A stretch of DNA of 64,000 nucleotides from Aspidiotus rigidus (Eukaryota; Arthropoda; Insecta; Hemiptera; Diaspididae): positions 620,001 to 684,000 of the forward strand of contig JAVHKY010000052.1 of assembly GCA_035079385.1 (NCBI GenBank). The letters run 5' to 3'. The position numbers and the translations under genes are program-made. Positions 1 through 11,762 of the stretch are shown piece by piece. Below the pieces are notes generated by a model. The model did no database searches. It was not told the origin of the DNA and saw nothing but the letters and a program-made list of their open reading frames with translations. Position 1 is the first letter of the stretch. The number at the start of each line of letters is the position of its first letter.

Positions 1-1646
1 ACATTTCTTCAATTAACTCTCTTCTCTATTTTCGACGCAACAATATAGATTGTGAAATATCCTCGAGACTGGACGGTGTCTCCGAGAGGAATCCGATAAT
101 CACAGAACAACACCTCACTGTTTTAGTTGCAGTGGCGAATAGAGATGCTTGCCACCCACTGATGGACCCATGGAATTTAAAAGAAAACTACTCAACTCGA
201 CGGATGTCAATATAAGAACAATTTCAAGGCACTGCCGTCATTAATGACAGCAGTGCCTTGAAATTGTTCTTGGAATGTAAAAGGAAAAAAGTCAATAAAA
301 TAAAATGAATTTAAAAACAAATGTTACAATATAAAATTTGAGACATTTCCCGTGGTGGAATTATGTGCGTAGGAAGATATTCGTAAACTGAAGAGTCAAA
401 ATATATAAAACCGATCCTAAGAACGTCAACACTTACCTCCTTTTTATGAAGTGAAGAGACAGTAATTTTTGAATTTTCCCCCTGCACCTCCAACAGAAAA
501 TTATAAGAGACTTTTCATCCCTGAAATTTTGATGCATGTCAACGCCCACCGTACCAACTTTCATGCTTCAAATCATGGATAGCCATTCTTTCTCGAATAC
601 TTTTTTGGTTTTTTTCATACAAAACACTGAAAATTGACCATGTGATACGAGCGATCTGTCAAATCCAAGCTTTCCATCCACGCGATGAAAAACTACTCAT
701 TTCGAGTAAAACTTGATTTTCCTTCAGGCCGGTTTTATACGGAGTGCTTTTGATTTGCCGCAACAGGCCTAGTTCTGTCATCATATTTGCACGGATGGTT
801 GTAAACTACTACCTGGCTACAATCACAGAATTTCGTCATTGGAAGGTATTCTATTATCTAGGGCAGTTGTATTAGCACTACTCGAGAACACAGCATCGTT
901 CACTATAGAAATTCAGACGAGGGAAAAATAAAAATATTAGATCCTAGTTCCTTAAAGAGTACTTTTCAAACTTTGGAAAATTCAAGCAAAATCAATCTTC
1001 CATCAATTTTTTCGATACATTTTGTGTCCTGCTATTAATGTTGCAATATGGTCCTCTCCTACGTACAGATGTGATACTCTGTCATATCACAATGTTGAGT
1101 TACGCCTATGTGGACCTTTCACAGGCTACAAAGAATGCAATATTACGTCTAGTTTTCAGAATATTGTCTATTTTTTATTTGTTCCTTTTGCGTAGCAGGT
1201 AAAATAGAAATCTTCCAAAAGCGAGCGTATTTTGGTTTTGGAAATCAATAATTTCCAATTTAAAGAGGTACAGAACAGAAACAATGTAATTTCTCGTCGG
1301 TACACTCCTAATAATATTCAAGGTACAACCATATCACGAACAGTAAGAAATCGCACGTTTGTTGGTCAAATAACCTGTTTCAAATTAAAAAGATCATGGA
1401 ATCGAGTTATTGAGCACAATCAGAAAATTTATCTATCTATGAAGAAGCACAAGATTTGCAAGAGAACAGCTCCACTTGTGCGCTACATAGAAATTAGAAA
1501 GATTAGAAAAATTAAAAAAATATTCAAGACGTAAGTAGTACCTCTGCAGCTGTCAACCTTGAAATAATCTTATTTTGTTTAAAATTTTCTCTCGTTACAG
1601 AGTTCATAGAAAAATATCTTCCTCAAAAAACTCGCAACACAAGAAC
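1..1646. other. Intergenic stretch, no recognised gene
   Basis: I see no recognisable conserved protein in this AT-rich stretch. It contains a 58-bp perfect-armed hairpin at 214-271 and one weak open frame at 1208-1697, both listed separately. The ORF on the minus strand at 311-493 has no family signature. The right edge is the 3' end of the TRNT1 gene, so part of this interval is probably its 3' UTR and downstream flank. Confidence 0.5.
214..271. repeat. Short near-perfect hairpin
   Basis: Two 22-bp arms (AAGAACAATTTCAAGGCACTGC and its reverse complement, read at 214-235 and 250-271) flank a 14-base centre that is itself partly palindromic (TCATTAATGA). No clear target-site duplication is visible. 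It could be an internally deleted foldback transposon or a hairpin RNA precursor; the sequence does not decide between these. Confidence 0.6.
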
Positions 1647-1697
1647 TTAATTAGGTTCGTTTTCATCAACTTCCTTCATCAACTTATCGTTATATAA
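1208..1697 (+). CDS. Doubtful basic ORF, possibly two exons
   Basis: An open frame at 1208-1529 encodes a Lys/Arg-rich stretch with no family I recognise. It ends in a plausible donor (AC|GTAAGT near 1530). An acceptor near 1601 (TTACAG) continues the frame for about 32 residues to a stop at 1697, overlapping the 3' end of TRNT1 on the other strand. The frame opens just after a stop codon and contains no convincing ATG start, so an upstream exon would be needed. It may equally be a chance ORF. Confidence 0.15.
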
Positions 1698-3534
1698 TTC
1701 CTTTAACAAATCATCCAATGTCATTTTATAATTACTCTGTATCCAGACGTGTTTCAATTTTTGTAATAGCACATCAATTTTTTTGGCCTCTGAAATATTT
1801 ACAAGAAAAATTAATCATGTAACAGGACCATAATATGCTTACACAAGAATTGGCGCACGAAAACATACTTACCTTTAACTTTTGTTTTCTCCTTTATGAG
1901 TTGCGCATTCACTGGAAATGGTGGCAGTTCCCACTTTTCAAATAAAGTCAGTAAGTCTTTTTCATTTTTAAATTTCAGTAATTCAACTATATATTCTCTC
2001 ATTCGTTTTTTTTCAAGTTGTGTACATGCCATAAGGTATTTCAACGAGCTGCAAAATTAATTCAAAAGACTGTTGGCAACAAATCAAGATTCCACATTAC
2101 GCGAATTTAGGATATAACTCCTCACTCAAATTTTTCATCAATAGAAAGGAATGAATTATCTTCTTTATGGTATATGATAAACAAAGCCAGATCACGATCG
2201 TAATTAGGTAGTTTCATACGCGCGTGAAACTTCAACACCTATTGAAGATGAGACGTAAACACTTTGTTTATGTGACTTCCATGGTACTATGTAATTGTGA
2301 ACTTTCAGTCTTACTTGATCTTCGTCAGTTAACAAAGAAACAATAAGGGTTATAGGTCTCAAAGAAAATTCAAGATCACGCTGACAAGTGATATGAAAAC
2401 ATGAACGATCCAATTTATCGGAATGATCCAAACCTATTAATGAAGAAAAACCATCTGTCATATCGCAATCGATGGAGGTGCACAAAATATCCACCACAAT
2501 TGATAATACAAACCTAAATATTGGGTGAGTTCTAGATCCATCATCGTATCGAATAATTCTTTTTTAAAATTCCCTGATAGTATTTGATTCATTTCTGACC
2601 ATAGCCTTTCTCCTGAAATTTTCAAAAGACCATAAGCTTTACGTCGGATAGCCTCGAGAGTTTGTTCGTCGTGCGAATAACCATTTTCAGCTATTCTTCC
2701 ATAAAACCTGTAATTGAAATAGGGAATCACAAATATGAATGTAAATTTATTTTGAGCTTTAAACGCCAACATTAATTGATAATAACCTAAAGTAGCGTAA
2801 AATTCTCAAAAAATCTTCTTCGATCCGCTTTTGCGGATCACCAACAAACCTTATCTTTCTATTTACCAAATCCTCATAACCATCGAAATAATCGTAAACG
2901 GCGCCATCTAATCCTGAGAAATACAATCGAATCAGGGCAATTCTTTCCAACGACGAGAAAGGAAGCCAATATATAAATAAATACCTAAATACATGGCATT
3001 TATAGTGAGATCACGACGCGCTGCATCTTTTCCCCAGTCGGTTATGAATAATACTTTTGCATGACGACCGTCACAATATACATCAGTCCTGAGAGTAGTT
3101 ACCTAAGGTAGATAAATACTCAAATATTTCTTTGAATCATACAAAATCGGACAATACATTGTAATTACATACTTCGAAATTAACTCTGTCATCAATACGA
3201 GGAGTGACTGTCCCGTGTTTTTCACCTTTTTTTGAGAGTATTCTTATATTCTCTGCAGTGAACATTTTTTTCATTTGGTCCGGCGTTGCATTGGTAGAAA
3301 AATCCAAGTCATTAGGTCTTCTTCCAATGAGAAGATCTCTACGAAAACGATTAAGTACGATTTCATATCGATAAATGCGTCGTAATAAGGCCACATAGAG
3401 ACAAAATACATCTGTTCTCACCGTACAGCACCTCCGACAATCCGAAGTTCATAGCCATATTTGACAAATATTGAATCCAATTTTTTCAACTCAGGGCTAA
3501 ATATGGAATAAAACTCCGGCGACTTGAGTTTCAT
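1647..3534 (-). CDS. TRNT1: CCA-adding tRNA nucleotidyltransferase
   Basis: This enzyme adds CCA to the 3' ends of nuclear and mitochondrial tRNAs. Nine coding exons can be traced on the minus strand: up to 3534-3419, then 3338-3173, 3102-2985, 2913-2787, 2707-2514, 2433-2315, 2238-2101, 2048-1873 and 1789-1647. The class II nucleotidyltransferase head is clear: [13 protein letters not shown], the metal-binding DLDF motif (D-x-D), GEKHGTVT, then [16 protein letters not shown] (ERRDFTIN-like), and [12 protein letters not shown]. The C-terminal helical part includes SGERLW and [11 protein letters not shown], and ends in a short tail like that of animal TRNT1. The ATG at 3534 is used; the frame stays open upstream, so a mitochondrial presequence from an upstream exon is possible. 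Exon 7 carries an in-frame TGA near 2122-2124; skipping one base restores homology and splice phase. Confidence 0.88.
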
Positions 3535-3924
3535 AATTATGAAGTTCCTCTGACGATTTTCAGAACCAGCACCGATCGCCGCGGCACTGCTTCTTCGCTG
3601 GTAAGGGAACAATTCGTGAATAAAACCGACATAGGGTAATTTAAATTTCTGAATAAAGAAAAAAGTAATCAGTAGAATAAATTTAAAGTATCGTTTTCTG
3701 TTGGTAGAAGAAATCTGTTAAATCGATAAGCTGCATACGTTTAAGAACAAGAGATCAGCTTTCTTCGTGAAACGAAGATAACAGTGTGATGATACAAACA
3801 TTTCGTGGACACAGAGAGCTTATGTTTCAACAGCTAATTATGCTTGCAGAAATCATCAGATCTTCATTCCTTCAAATCCTATAACTGATTACTGATTACA
3901 CACATGAGTTGAGTATATAACAGT

Positions 3925-3970
3925 GTTGTATTCTTCGACCATGCATTAATGAATGGTCGAAGGTTGTATT
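3925..3970. mobile_element. 30-bp TIR-only micro-element with 8-bp TSD
   Basis: The core at 3933-3962 starts CTTCGACCAT and ends ATGGTCGAAG with only about ten bases between. It is flanked by the direct repeat GTTGTATT at 3925-3932 and 3963-3970. The ends are the same as those of the 334-bp element at 24076-24409, so this is a nearly complete internal deletion of that family. Confidence 0.75.
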
Positions 3971-4019
3971 CGTCCTTTGACTATTATTATAGTAGTACTA
4001 TATAGTCAAAGTATTCGTC
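3967..4019. mobile_element. 37-bp micro-element, CTTTGACTAT ends
   Basis: The core at 3975-4011 starts CTTTGACTAT and ends ATAGTCAAAG. It is flanked by TATTCGTC at 3967-3974 and 4012-4019. The same ends bound the larger element at 31076-31548. It directly follows the micro-element at 3933-3962, and the two duplications overlap by four bases, so one inserted beside the other. Confidence 0.7.
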
Positions 4020-4140
4020 TCCTTTTTCAACAGGTCTACCTGGCGCGGTCAGGCCTGGTCAGGCGTAGTTTACGGACCGAGTTTTTCGTGATAACAAAAC
4101 AATAATAATATCGAAGCCATGAACGTAAACAGTGTTTGGA

Positions 4141-5012
4141 GGGTGCATGACAATTCGCCTTGGCCAATTCGCCGTGACCAATTCGCCAGGACAAACCCGC
4201 CACCAAAAAATTCGCCGGGACACAAATTCGCCGCGCTACAAATTCGTCGTAAGCGAAAAAAAATTCTCGGTGATGAAATATTTTCCGTACTTCAAGAAAA
4301 ATTTTCGAAATATTTACCGTTCTAAGGAACATGAGAAAATCACCGTAAATAAGAATATGCGTGATAGAGAACGGTTGGAAGGTGTGTTGGCTTACTTTTA
4401 GAGCAGTATTATATTGGTAGAAAATTGCGACGGGGTAGAGGTGCACCACGATTTAAGTTAGATTTGCTTTAATAATATAGATTGGTGGAATGTTTATCAA
4501 AGAACCCTTGACAGAGACGCGCGAACCAATAACTATTCAGAAGCCGGTAATCAAAAATTACAATTAGAATTCGGCTATAGTCATCCCACAATTTGGCGAT
4601 TTATTGAGAAGCTGCAACGCTGCCAAAGAACTCTAGATCTGGAATACATGCAAGCTGAAATGGCTCACGCTCCAAGACAAAAGAGACCTAAATATGTCGC
4701 TGTAGATAATCGCCTCTACCACATTGTCACAAGTTACAGCACAGAACGTACTTCCGGCACAGAAGGTACTTCCGTAGAATATTTACGAGCCATCGCTCAT
4801 AATTTACCCTAATTAATTTTTTTCATCCAAATTTCAGCAAATTTTACTATGCGGTGAATTTTTCATCATTTTTAATAAATAATTTTTTCGCGTCAAATTG
4901 GTTCCAATTTTTTGAATCCGGTGAGTTCTACCACGGCGAACTGTCCCCGGCGAGTTGACTCTGCGGCGAGTTTGTCACCGGCGGATTGGTCACGGCGAAT
5001 CGTCAGGCTCCC
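4141..5012 (+). mobile_element. Degenerate Mutator-like element (MULE) with 9-bp TSD
   Basis: The terminal inverted repeats match at 16 of 19 positions (GGGTGCATGACAATTCGCC at 4141 against GGGAGCCTGACGATTCGCC read inward from 5012). The 9-bp duplication GTGTTTGGA flanks it (4132-4140 and 5013-5021), as expected for Mutator-type transposases. Both subterminal regions hold several copies of an AATTCGCC-type motif, about six near the left end and diverged copies near the right end. The interior keeps a C-terminal transposase fragment on the plus strand. The element is nested in a hAT-like copy. Confidence 0.85.
4477..4812 (+). pseudogene. MULE transposase C-terminal fragment
   Basis: An open frame of 111 residues begins DWWNVYQRTLDRDARTNNYS and runs to a stop at 4812. 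The pattern W-x-x-Y...RTNN...HP-x-I-W-x-F-I is the C-terminal region of MULE-type transposases often seen in insect genomes. The catalytic DDE domain and zinc-finger region are missing, so it is an inactive remnant. It lies inside the element bounded at 4141-5012 and on the strand expected for it. Confidence 0.7.
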
Positions 5013-5219
5013 GTGTTTGGATGTTCCCGGGAATTCAATTTAGGACTGGGAATTCCCGGTCATTTTCCCGAGATTTTTTCCCGGGAACTGGGAATGTTTC
5101 GGAAATTCGGGAAATTTTCCCGATTTTTCATCATGTTCCCGGGAAATTTTCTTGAATTCCCGGGAATATTCCCGCGGGAATTCCCGTTCGGGATTCCCGG
5201 TCCGAACACTGAACGTAAA

Positions 5220-5791
5220 ATTGGCAACTGCACAACCGTGGGCCGACTTTTATATTGCTCTTATGAGGAGAAACTCTTTGAGCGTCTGTTTCTTAAGAAA
5301 ATATTAAGTTTTTGAAAAAATCGAAAAGAACAAAAGTTGTAGCTTGTAAAATTTCCTTTAAATAAGGGTCAACTCGATTTTTTCATGAGAGAGGTGTTTT
5401 ACATGTAAATGCGTGGGCCAAATGCGGTGTTGCCTTTCTACGTTAACAATAGGAGGCTTTGATAAATACCTTGGATACCTTTTGAGTCGATACTTCCAAT
5501 CGCAATTTTACTCCCATAGGCCTTTAGCCATAACTATCCATAACAAACATCCGTATCAGCAGCTCATTGATTTTAGTCATTATCAAAACGAAGATTTCTT
5601 AATTTTTTCGACGTCGTAGAAAATTAGAACTCATAATCAGCAATTTAATCAAAGTTTTGATTTTTGAACAACATGTGTTGTCAGTATGGGAAATTCTGAG
5701 TATCAAACTTTGGGAATATCGTCATTTGTGCTTTAGTATTAGTAATACTAATAAGACATCTCAGCGTGCGAACTCAGAATAGAAAATCGTT
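5220..5791. other. Intergenic stretch before ARMH3
   Basis: I see no gene or element here. It contains the likely promoter and 5' UTR of ARMH3, but no clear TATA box. The predicted ORF at 5413-5619 has no family signature. Confidence 0.5.
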
Positions 5792-8700
5792 ATGGCATTC
5801 CTTGGAAAATCGGATTCGTCTTCAAAAAGAGTAATATTGAGAGAAAAAGTTGTTCAGATTTACGAACGATTCTTCCAGGTAAAGTTGCTCCATGCATTCA
5901 TGTTCTTTTATAGACATGTTTCTTGCTGATAACGTTACGTCTCTCACCAATTGAATTTGACTTTTTTCCTGTTGGATTGGCTGGATACTGATTTTCTTGG
6001 ATATTCGTTCATTACGGTCTTTCGTTTTTAAATTTCAGGGCGAAGATCTCGCTCGGGAGAATCGGAATTTCTGGGAAGAATTATTCTTATTGAAACCTAA
6101 TGTAAGTAATTATTTGCAAAACTAAGCCACAGCTGTCGTTTTGAGGTTTCATGTATTCCATTAACCCAACTGCACTGCACTCATTTAAGGTGATACAGTT
6201 ACAAGTGGAAATTTTGAAATTAAATGAGGAGCAACTAGTCGAACTCAAATTCCATTTCAACAAATTCTTTTCGGAATGCATAAAAACTTTGGATCATCCA
6301 CACCATATTCGAGTTTTATACGCATTGCAAGTAAGATTGGTTTAAATTACCTTAGAAATTTATTTTGTACGGATATTATTAATGTTGATTCGTTTAATAT
6401 ACAGACGTTATGCACCCTGATCTCCAGTATGTACAGGAAGAGTAATGAATGTGGTGGATTTGATGTTATCAACATTCTCATTGGATTTAACGTGACAGAA
6501 AAAAGGATGCACCAACTCCTTAATCGTTGTAACCATTTTTTAACAGGCACTCATAATAAATAAACATAACATAAATCCAAAGTTTTCTACAATGATAGTC
6601 TGACTCATCGCTAATATAAATTCTTTTGTCAGGAGAATGGCCTCCTAGTTTGAAATCAATTTGTCTTAAGCTATTATTGATCATCGTAACTGGAACGGAT
6701 AACATTAGCCAAAATACTTTGGTTGAGTATTTGATGATCGATTCTATTTTCGAAACCTTGATAAAAGTGAGTGTTTAAAGGTTTTCTCATCATTAGTAAT
6801 GTTTAATATCCCTATCATACCGTTTGAATTCTTCCTTAATTCAACTTCACCGTGAAAAATTAAATTAATCAAATTACATATCATGATTTCAACTTTACCA
6901 TTTGATTGTTATAGCTTCTTTCAAATACCGAAAGTAGATTGAAATTGGGTCACGATGTGGTTCTCCTCCTAACTTTGTTAGCGAACTACAGAAAATATGA
7001 GACTTCGAATCCATACGTAGTCAAATTATCTATACTAGACAATGAATTATCGTTGAATGGTTATGGTTTGGTAAGTCCTATTCCCTTCTTACCGATTTTT
7101 TTTTTTTTTTTTTCATTCATTCGGCTCTCCATGACATTACTGTAGCGATTTTCCTCTGTTTTCATCAAGATTAGTTCTCAGATTAGCTTCACTTCTTGTG
7201 GAAAGAGAGCTCTTCAGAAAGATCTTCATTGCCTTATCGATTTCTGCTCGTCAAATAATCATTCACAAAATCATTTCTCGGTATTCATAATTATTTTAGG
7301 TGATAGCTAGTTCGATATCAAACTTCTGTCGTAAATTCGTTCAAAATCACTACAAAGAATCACAGCCCAACTGGATTACCTCTTTGACGTATATGGTAGG
7401 ACACATTTTCAATGTTGACGAGAACATCATGGATTCTAGAGAAATGAGGTAGCGTCTTTACTATAATACCTCGTTTTTAGGTTCACTTGATAGTTAACGT
7501 GAGTTCTAATTCTCAATAGGGCAAATATCGGTGTTTTATTAGCTTTGTACGAAGTCGTTCATTTGAATCGGAATTTCATCACTATATTGGCACACACCCA
7601 AACTATAATAGAGAATGCAGCTGTATACAGCGCCAAGTCCATGAAAGCAGACGACGAGCAACGTTTAATAGAAGCTCATTCTGAAATGCCTGTTACCGAC
7701 CCAATCTCATCTGAACCTGTAAATCTGTTAGTAACCGTTTTACAATACTGGTGAGTTCATGAAACGACTAACTTTGAGAGTCAAGCTCAACAAATTGTAG
7801 TGCTTTCTCTGATTCTAGTTCAATCGTGATGCAAGATATTCGTTCCGAGGAAAATACCAGCAACGTTAAATTATGTTTTCTAATTCTTACTTGTATTACC
7901 GAGGATCAGTACGCTAATTCAGTTATGCACGACTTCCAACTTGTGTATAAGGTTCAACTATTTCGTATGCCTATGAGACATAGGCAATTTATTCAAGAGA
8001 AGCAGCTGCAACCTGTTGCTGTTAGTCTGTTAGGTAAATTTTCTTGAGGATTTCTATTATACAATAATTATAGTCATTTATGTTGAATAATCTTTGCTTT
8101 TCATGGCTAGGAACGGTCTATCTCCTTGTCAATGTTGTTCAATTTCTTTCCGTAGGCTTATTATGTGAATTTATGTTGAGTCATATGATGAAGAAATTAC
8201 AAATAGAATTATATCAATTCTGTATCGGTATCGTTCACCGATTAATTTGTTACGAGAAAAAAGGCAACGTTCGGATTCCTTATAACTGGAAAGAATTATG
8301 GGAGGTGTTGATCACATTATTGAAATTTTTGGTCGCGAACGAAAACCATTTCTCCAAGAAAATTGCGATCTTCAATCTAGCTCTTCAAGTTGGTTTAAAC
8401 TTTCCATTTCATTAGTCTTCGTAAGCAATAAGTGATAGCAGCGTTCTAATTGTTGAAGATTATCAACATTTTCAATCTATTCATCACGTACGGAGATACA
8501 TTTTTAGCATCCCCGAGAAGTTACGATTTATTGTATTACGAATTAATACGAATGCACATCGTTTTCGAAAACGTGTACGCTTTAGGTTGGTACTTTCTAT
8601 TTCGTATTTTTTTTTTTTTTTTTTTTTTCAAAATCGAGTATTAAAAAGAGTCAAGTGTTTTATCATTCGTGTAAATAACTCGATTGTGTTTCAGCTTCGC

Positions 8701-9817
8701 AATATTCCTTGACGGAAGGAGATTTGAAAGAGATCACCAACAAAATAATTGCCAATCTGATAAACATAAGGTAAAATTCGTCGTATTGTTTTCTTCTTGT
8801 ATTTTTTTTTTCCTTCTTCTTTTTTCGAGTTATTATTGAAGGACAGTATTGTCTCGTGTATTCTAGAGCAATTATCAATCATTTCACTCCTAAAATTGAA
8901 AAATGGATCGAGGAACATTCATCATCTCCTACAGAAGATGAGGTAAAGTACGTCTCGAAATGTGTATTTTTTTGTGAAATAATTCCTCATCGTCTAACTT
9001 TTCTCATCCGGAGTTCACTGTAGCTTGGGTATTCAAAATTGTTTTATTTTTCGTATGTATGGTTTTAGTTACTCATCTACGAAAATGGTCATTAATCAGA
9101 GTCGAGCTTTAATGCGAAATTTCTTTAAAAAAATACTTAATTCAGATTAGATTTTCTTACGAACAGTGGCGAAACTAATCTTCCTGACCAGACGTTGATC
9201 AACCAGTCTTATAATTGAACATGAATCATTGATATATATTTATATTACATCTCTACCGATGTACAAGGTGGTTCAAAAGTCGCTCTATCCCCTCCTCCCT
9301 CCCCCTCCCCCCAGAGAAATTTTTACTCTCGAGCTATATATGATATTTCTGAGTCTCCCTCCTATCGTATTACAATTTGACTCATAGAACAGGTTCCTCG
9401 CATTCCTCGTTCAACTTCGTTATTATTGTAGAGCTACAGTTATCATATTTTGTCTCTTCATTTTTCTTGTGTTACATTTTCTTTTCCAATGATTGTTCTC
9501 GTTGATTGAAATGACGTTCTTGGTGTTAACAGATCTTGGAAATCTTACGTAAAAATTATGATTCGCTTACTTTGAAACTGTTGGATAGCTTGGATCAGTA
9601 CGAGAGGTATTCGGAAAAGCCTGCTCATACGGCATTTTTCACTTCTTTGGTAGGTACTTATTACATTCTTCATATTCTTCGATATCAAGACTAATCAATG
9701 AATCTATATTTCTCATGGTTATAGGTTAGAATTATCATAGTTGACATCAGACCTTCAATTGATTTTATAAATCTGGATCTTCAAACCATTTTGAAGGAAT
9801 TTTCATCAATTCCGTGA
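5792..9817 (+). CDS. ARMH3: Armadillo-like helical domain protein 3
   Basis: This is the homologue of vertebrate ARMH3 (C10orf76), an armadillo-like helical protein that supports Golgi PI4KB and PI4P metabolism. About fifteen exons follow the family in order. The start is [20 protein letters not shown] at 5792, then [12 protein letters not shown] (exon 6040-6101), [148 protein letters not shown] and the end LKEFSSIP* at 9817. The length and order match the full-length family, so the gene looks intact. It is transcribed away from TRNT1. Poly-T tracts near 7099 and 8608 are intronic. Confidence 0.93.
9240..9425. repeat. Dispersed repeat inside an ARMH3 intron
   Basis: The segment around 9378-9422 (TGACTCATAGAACAGGTTCC, then a stretch on CCTCGTTCAACTTCGTTA) recurs at about 51364-51411 with few changes. 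Both copies also share upstream blocks on ATATGAT and CTCCC/GGGAG tracts. This marks a dispersed repeat family whose ends and class I cannot define. Confidence 0.45.
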
Positions 9818-11762
9818 ACGTTTATCATATCATCGTATTCCAAGTTCTTCCATTGTATTACGATTGAGAAAAAAAAAAAATTAAAAAAAACTGCTGAGTA
9901 TCTATGTCTTTTTCGGACGGGAGAAAAGAAAATCATGCTTTGTGTGACTTACTGCGCGAGAATAATCTCAAAAAATGCGACAATGCTGCAATTCCATCAA
10001 GAATCCGGTAGTTATTTATTGCAGGATATTATTTTATAATTCCTTTGAATAAGGTAAAAACCACAAGCTAACACTACAGTCATAAACCCATTTTGTTGGA
10101 AGCGATTCAAGCTCCTACCGCTATCACTGTCATAATGAGATGAATTATTATCATAAAAATTCATCAACAATGCCCAATTCGTTGATCGACATCAGCTCAT
10201 CTAACAATCGACGCTGACATTATCTTAGAACTAAATCATCGCGAGTTCAAAAACTGGTAGGGTTGGGTGGTTTGGGTAGCCCTACGTTATGTAAAAAAAA
10301 TCATCCTATACGATTTAGTATCGGACTGCAACAAACTTCTTTTTGATTGATAAGAATGTGGAGGTGAAACTAACAACGAAAGTAAAGCAAGGATTTTCTT
10401 GCATAAAATTTGAAACCGCGATGTTTCGAAGTCATTAAATTGTTTTATCGAGTTTTGAAGTATGTTTCAAATGAATTTTGTGCGAAAAACCATCGCATAA
10501 TTCTCGCTTTTAGATTTATGATGGCCTTGCATGAATGATTTCAAGTTCTTGGCAATGATAAAAGAGGATTTGCCTCTAATTTACCTGATAAAAATACCTC
10601 AAAATAATTGAATCAAAATTGATGCTGGTCAGATGAACAATTACTAACCATAGTTTACACCCTAAAGACTTCAGTCTTACCATTGACTACCACATTAACC
10701 GAAGTAATATATAGTCAATGGTCTTACAAACTGAAGTATCCATGATTACCTTTTCATTTCCATCCTCTCGAGTCCGCTTCAGCTTATTAAGCAGCGCTCG
10801 TTATCGTACGTTCTACCGCTTATTTTCTCGCCAAGGATTTATCAAATGAAACTAGATGTATCAAGAATACCTCTTATTCTCGTTAAAAATACTTACAAAT
10901 ATTACTGTCGATCAAGAGGGGAAGAAACGAAAGAAAAAAACAAAAAGCGCGAAAAATAACAAAAATTTTTTTATCAATCCTTTGGACAGGGAATACTCAT
11001 AACTGCACAGACAATAGAGAACAAAAGAGTTAGATAAGTTATTATAACAAAGAGGGAGGAAAAATGAATGAAAAATAAAAAAAAAAATGATAAATAATTT
11101 GAAACGATGAAGTATGTAAGAGTTTAGAGGCGGAGGAAAAGTGGAAAGTTTCTCGCAAATAAAAAGGTCACGGGACCCAGAAGACAGGCAACTCGTAAAG
11201 TGACTAATCATTACTAGGCCCACGTTCACCGAATGATGATCGAATTTCGTAGACGATATTCAAAAAATAGTTCGTACATAGAAGTAAAGAATCAAAAATA
11301 CAATTCTGACCAAACAACGAAACACCATCTGTACAAACCTTATTAATAATTAATACAAGTGCGAATTCAATAGCTTTTTCCAACCGCATAATGAATCTAT
11401 GTGTTTGGCGAACGAGAAAATCGCTTACTAAGCTAGAATACTCATTTCAATTCGTCATTTAAAAAATATCGTACATATACGCAGAAGCATTCACTCATAC
11501 ACTAGTAATGTCGTTTCACGAAATTCTTATCAATCTTTCTCGCGAGCTTCTGAGATGGAGGAAGAACAACACACCGTATGATCTTTCGATAAAAGATACA
11601 TATACCTCTGAGGTACACATTTCCGATCGTAAAACAAATTCATTGGCTTAGGTACGCTGACTAAAACCCGACAATATTATAAAAAGAACTCGTCACACTC
11701 AGATTGTGATGTGATCAAATAGTAGAAATACAAATCATCATAATTGAAATTACATATTACGT
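9818..11762. other. Region between ARMH3 and Acf1 3' ends
   Basis: The two genes converge here, so the outer parts are probably 3' UTRs. The only element I can define is the 40-bp micro-element at 10681-10720. The ORFs at 10912-11389 on the minus strand are AT-rich with no family signature. Confidence 0.5.
10674..10727. mobile_element. 40-bp TIR-only element with 7-bp TSD
   Basis: The core at 10681-10720 begins CATTGACTACC and ends ATATAGTCAATG. It is flanked by GTCTTAC on both sides (10674-10680 and 10721-10727). The ends belong to the roughly 255-262-bp family seen at 24 kb, 30.7 kb and 41-43 kb; almost the whole interior is gone. Confidence 0.75.

Larger units (their letters stand above)
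4130..5211. mobile_element. hAT-like non-autonomous element, interrupted by a MULE
   Basis: The ends are CAGTGTTTGGA at 4130 and TCCGAACACTG at 5211. They are flanked by an 8-bp duplication AACGTAAA (4122-4129 and 5212-5219), which is the hAT pattern. Most of the element lies at 5022-5211 and is built from repeated GGGAATTCCCGG-type units. Only 11 bp of the left end lie before the MULE insertion at 4141. Without the MULE and its duplication the element would be about 201 bp. The ORFs predicted at 4955-5315 come from this low-complexity DNA and are not genes. Confidence 0.8.

Noticed and set aside
4955..5315. ORF of about 109 residues rich in Gly/Phe/Pro
   Set aside because: It translates the GGGAATTCCC repeats of a hAT-like element and crosses the MULE junction.
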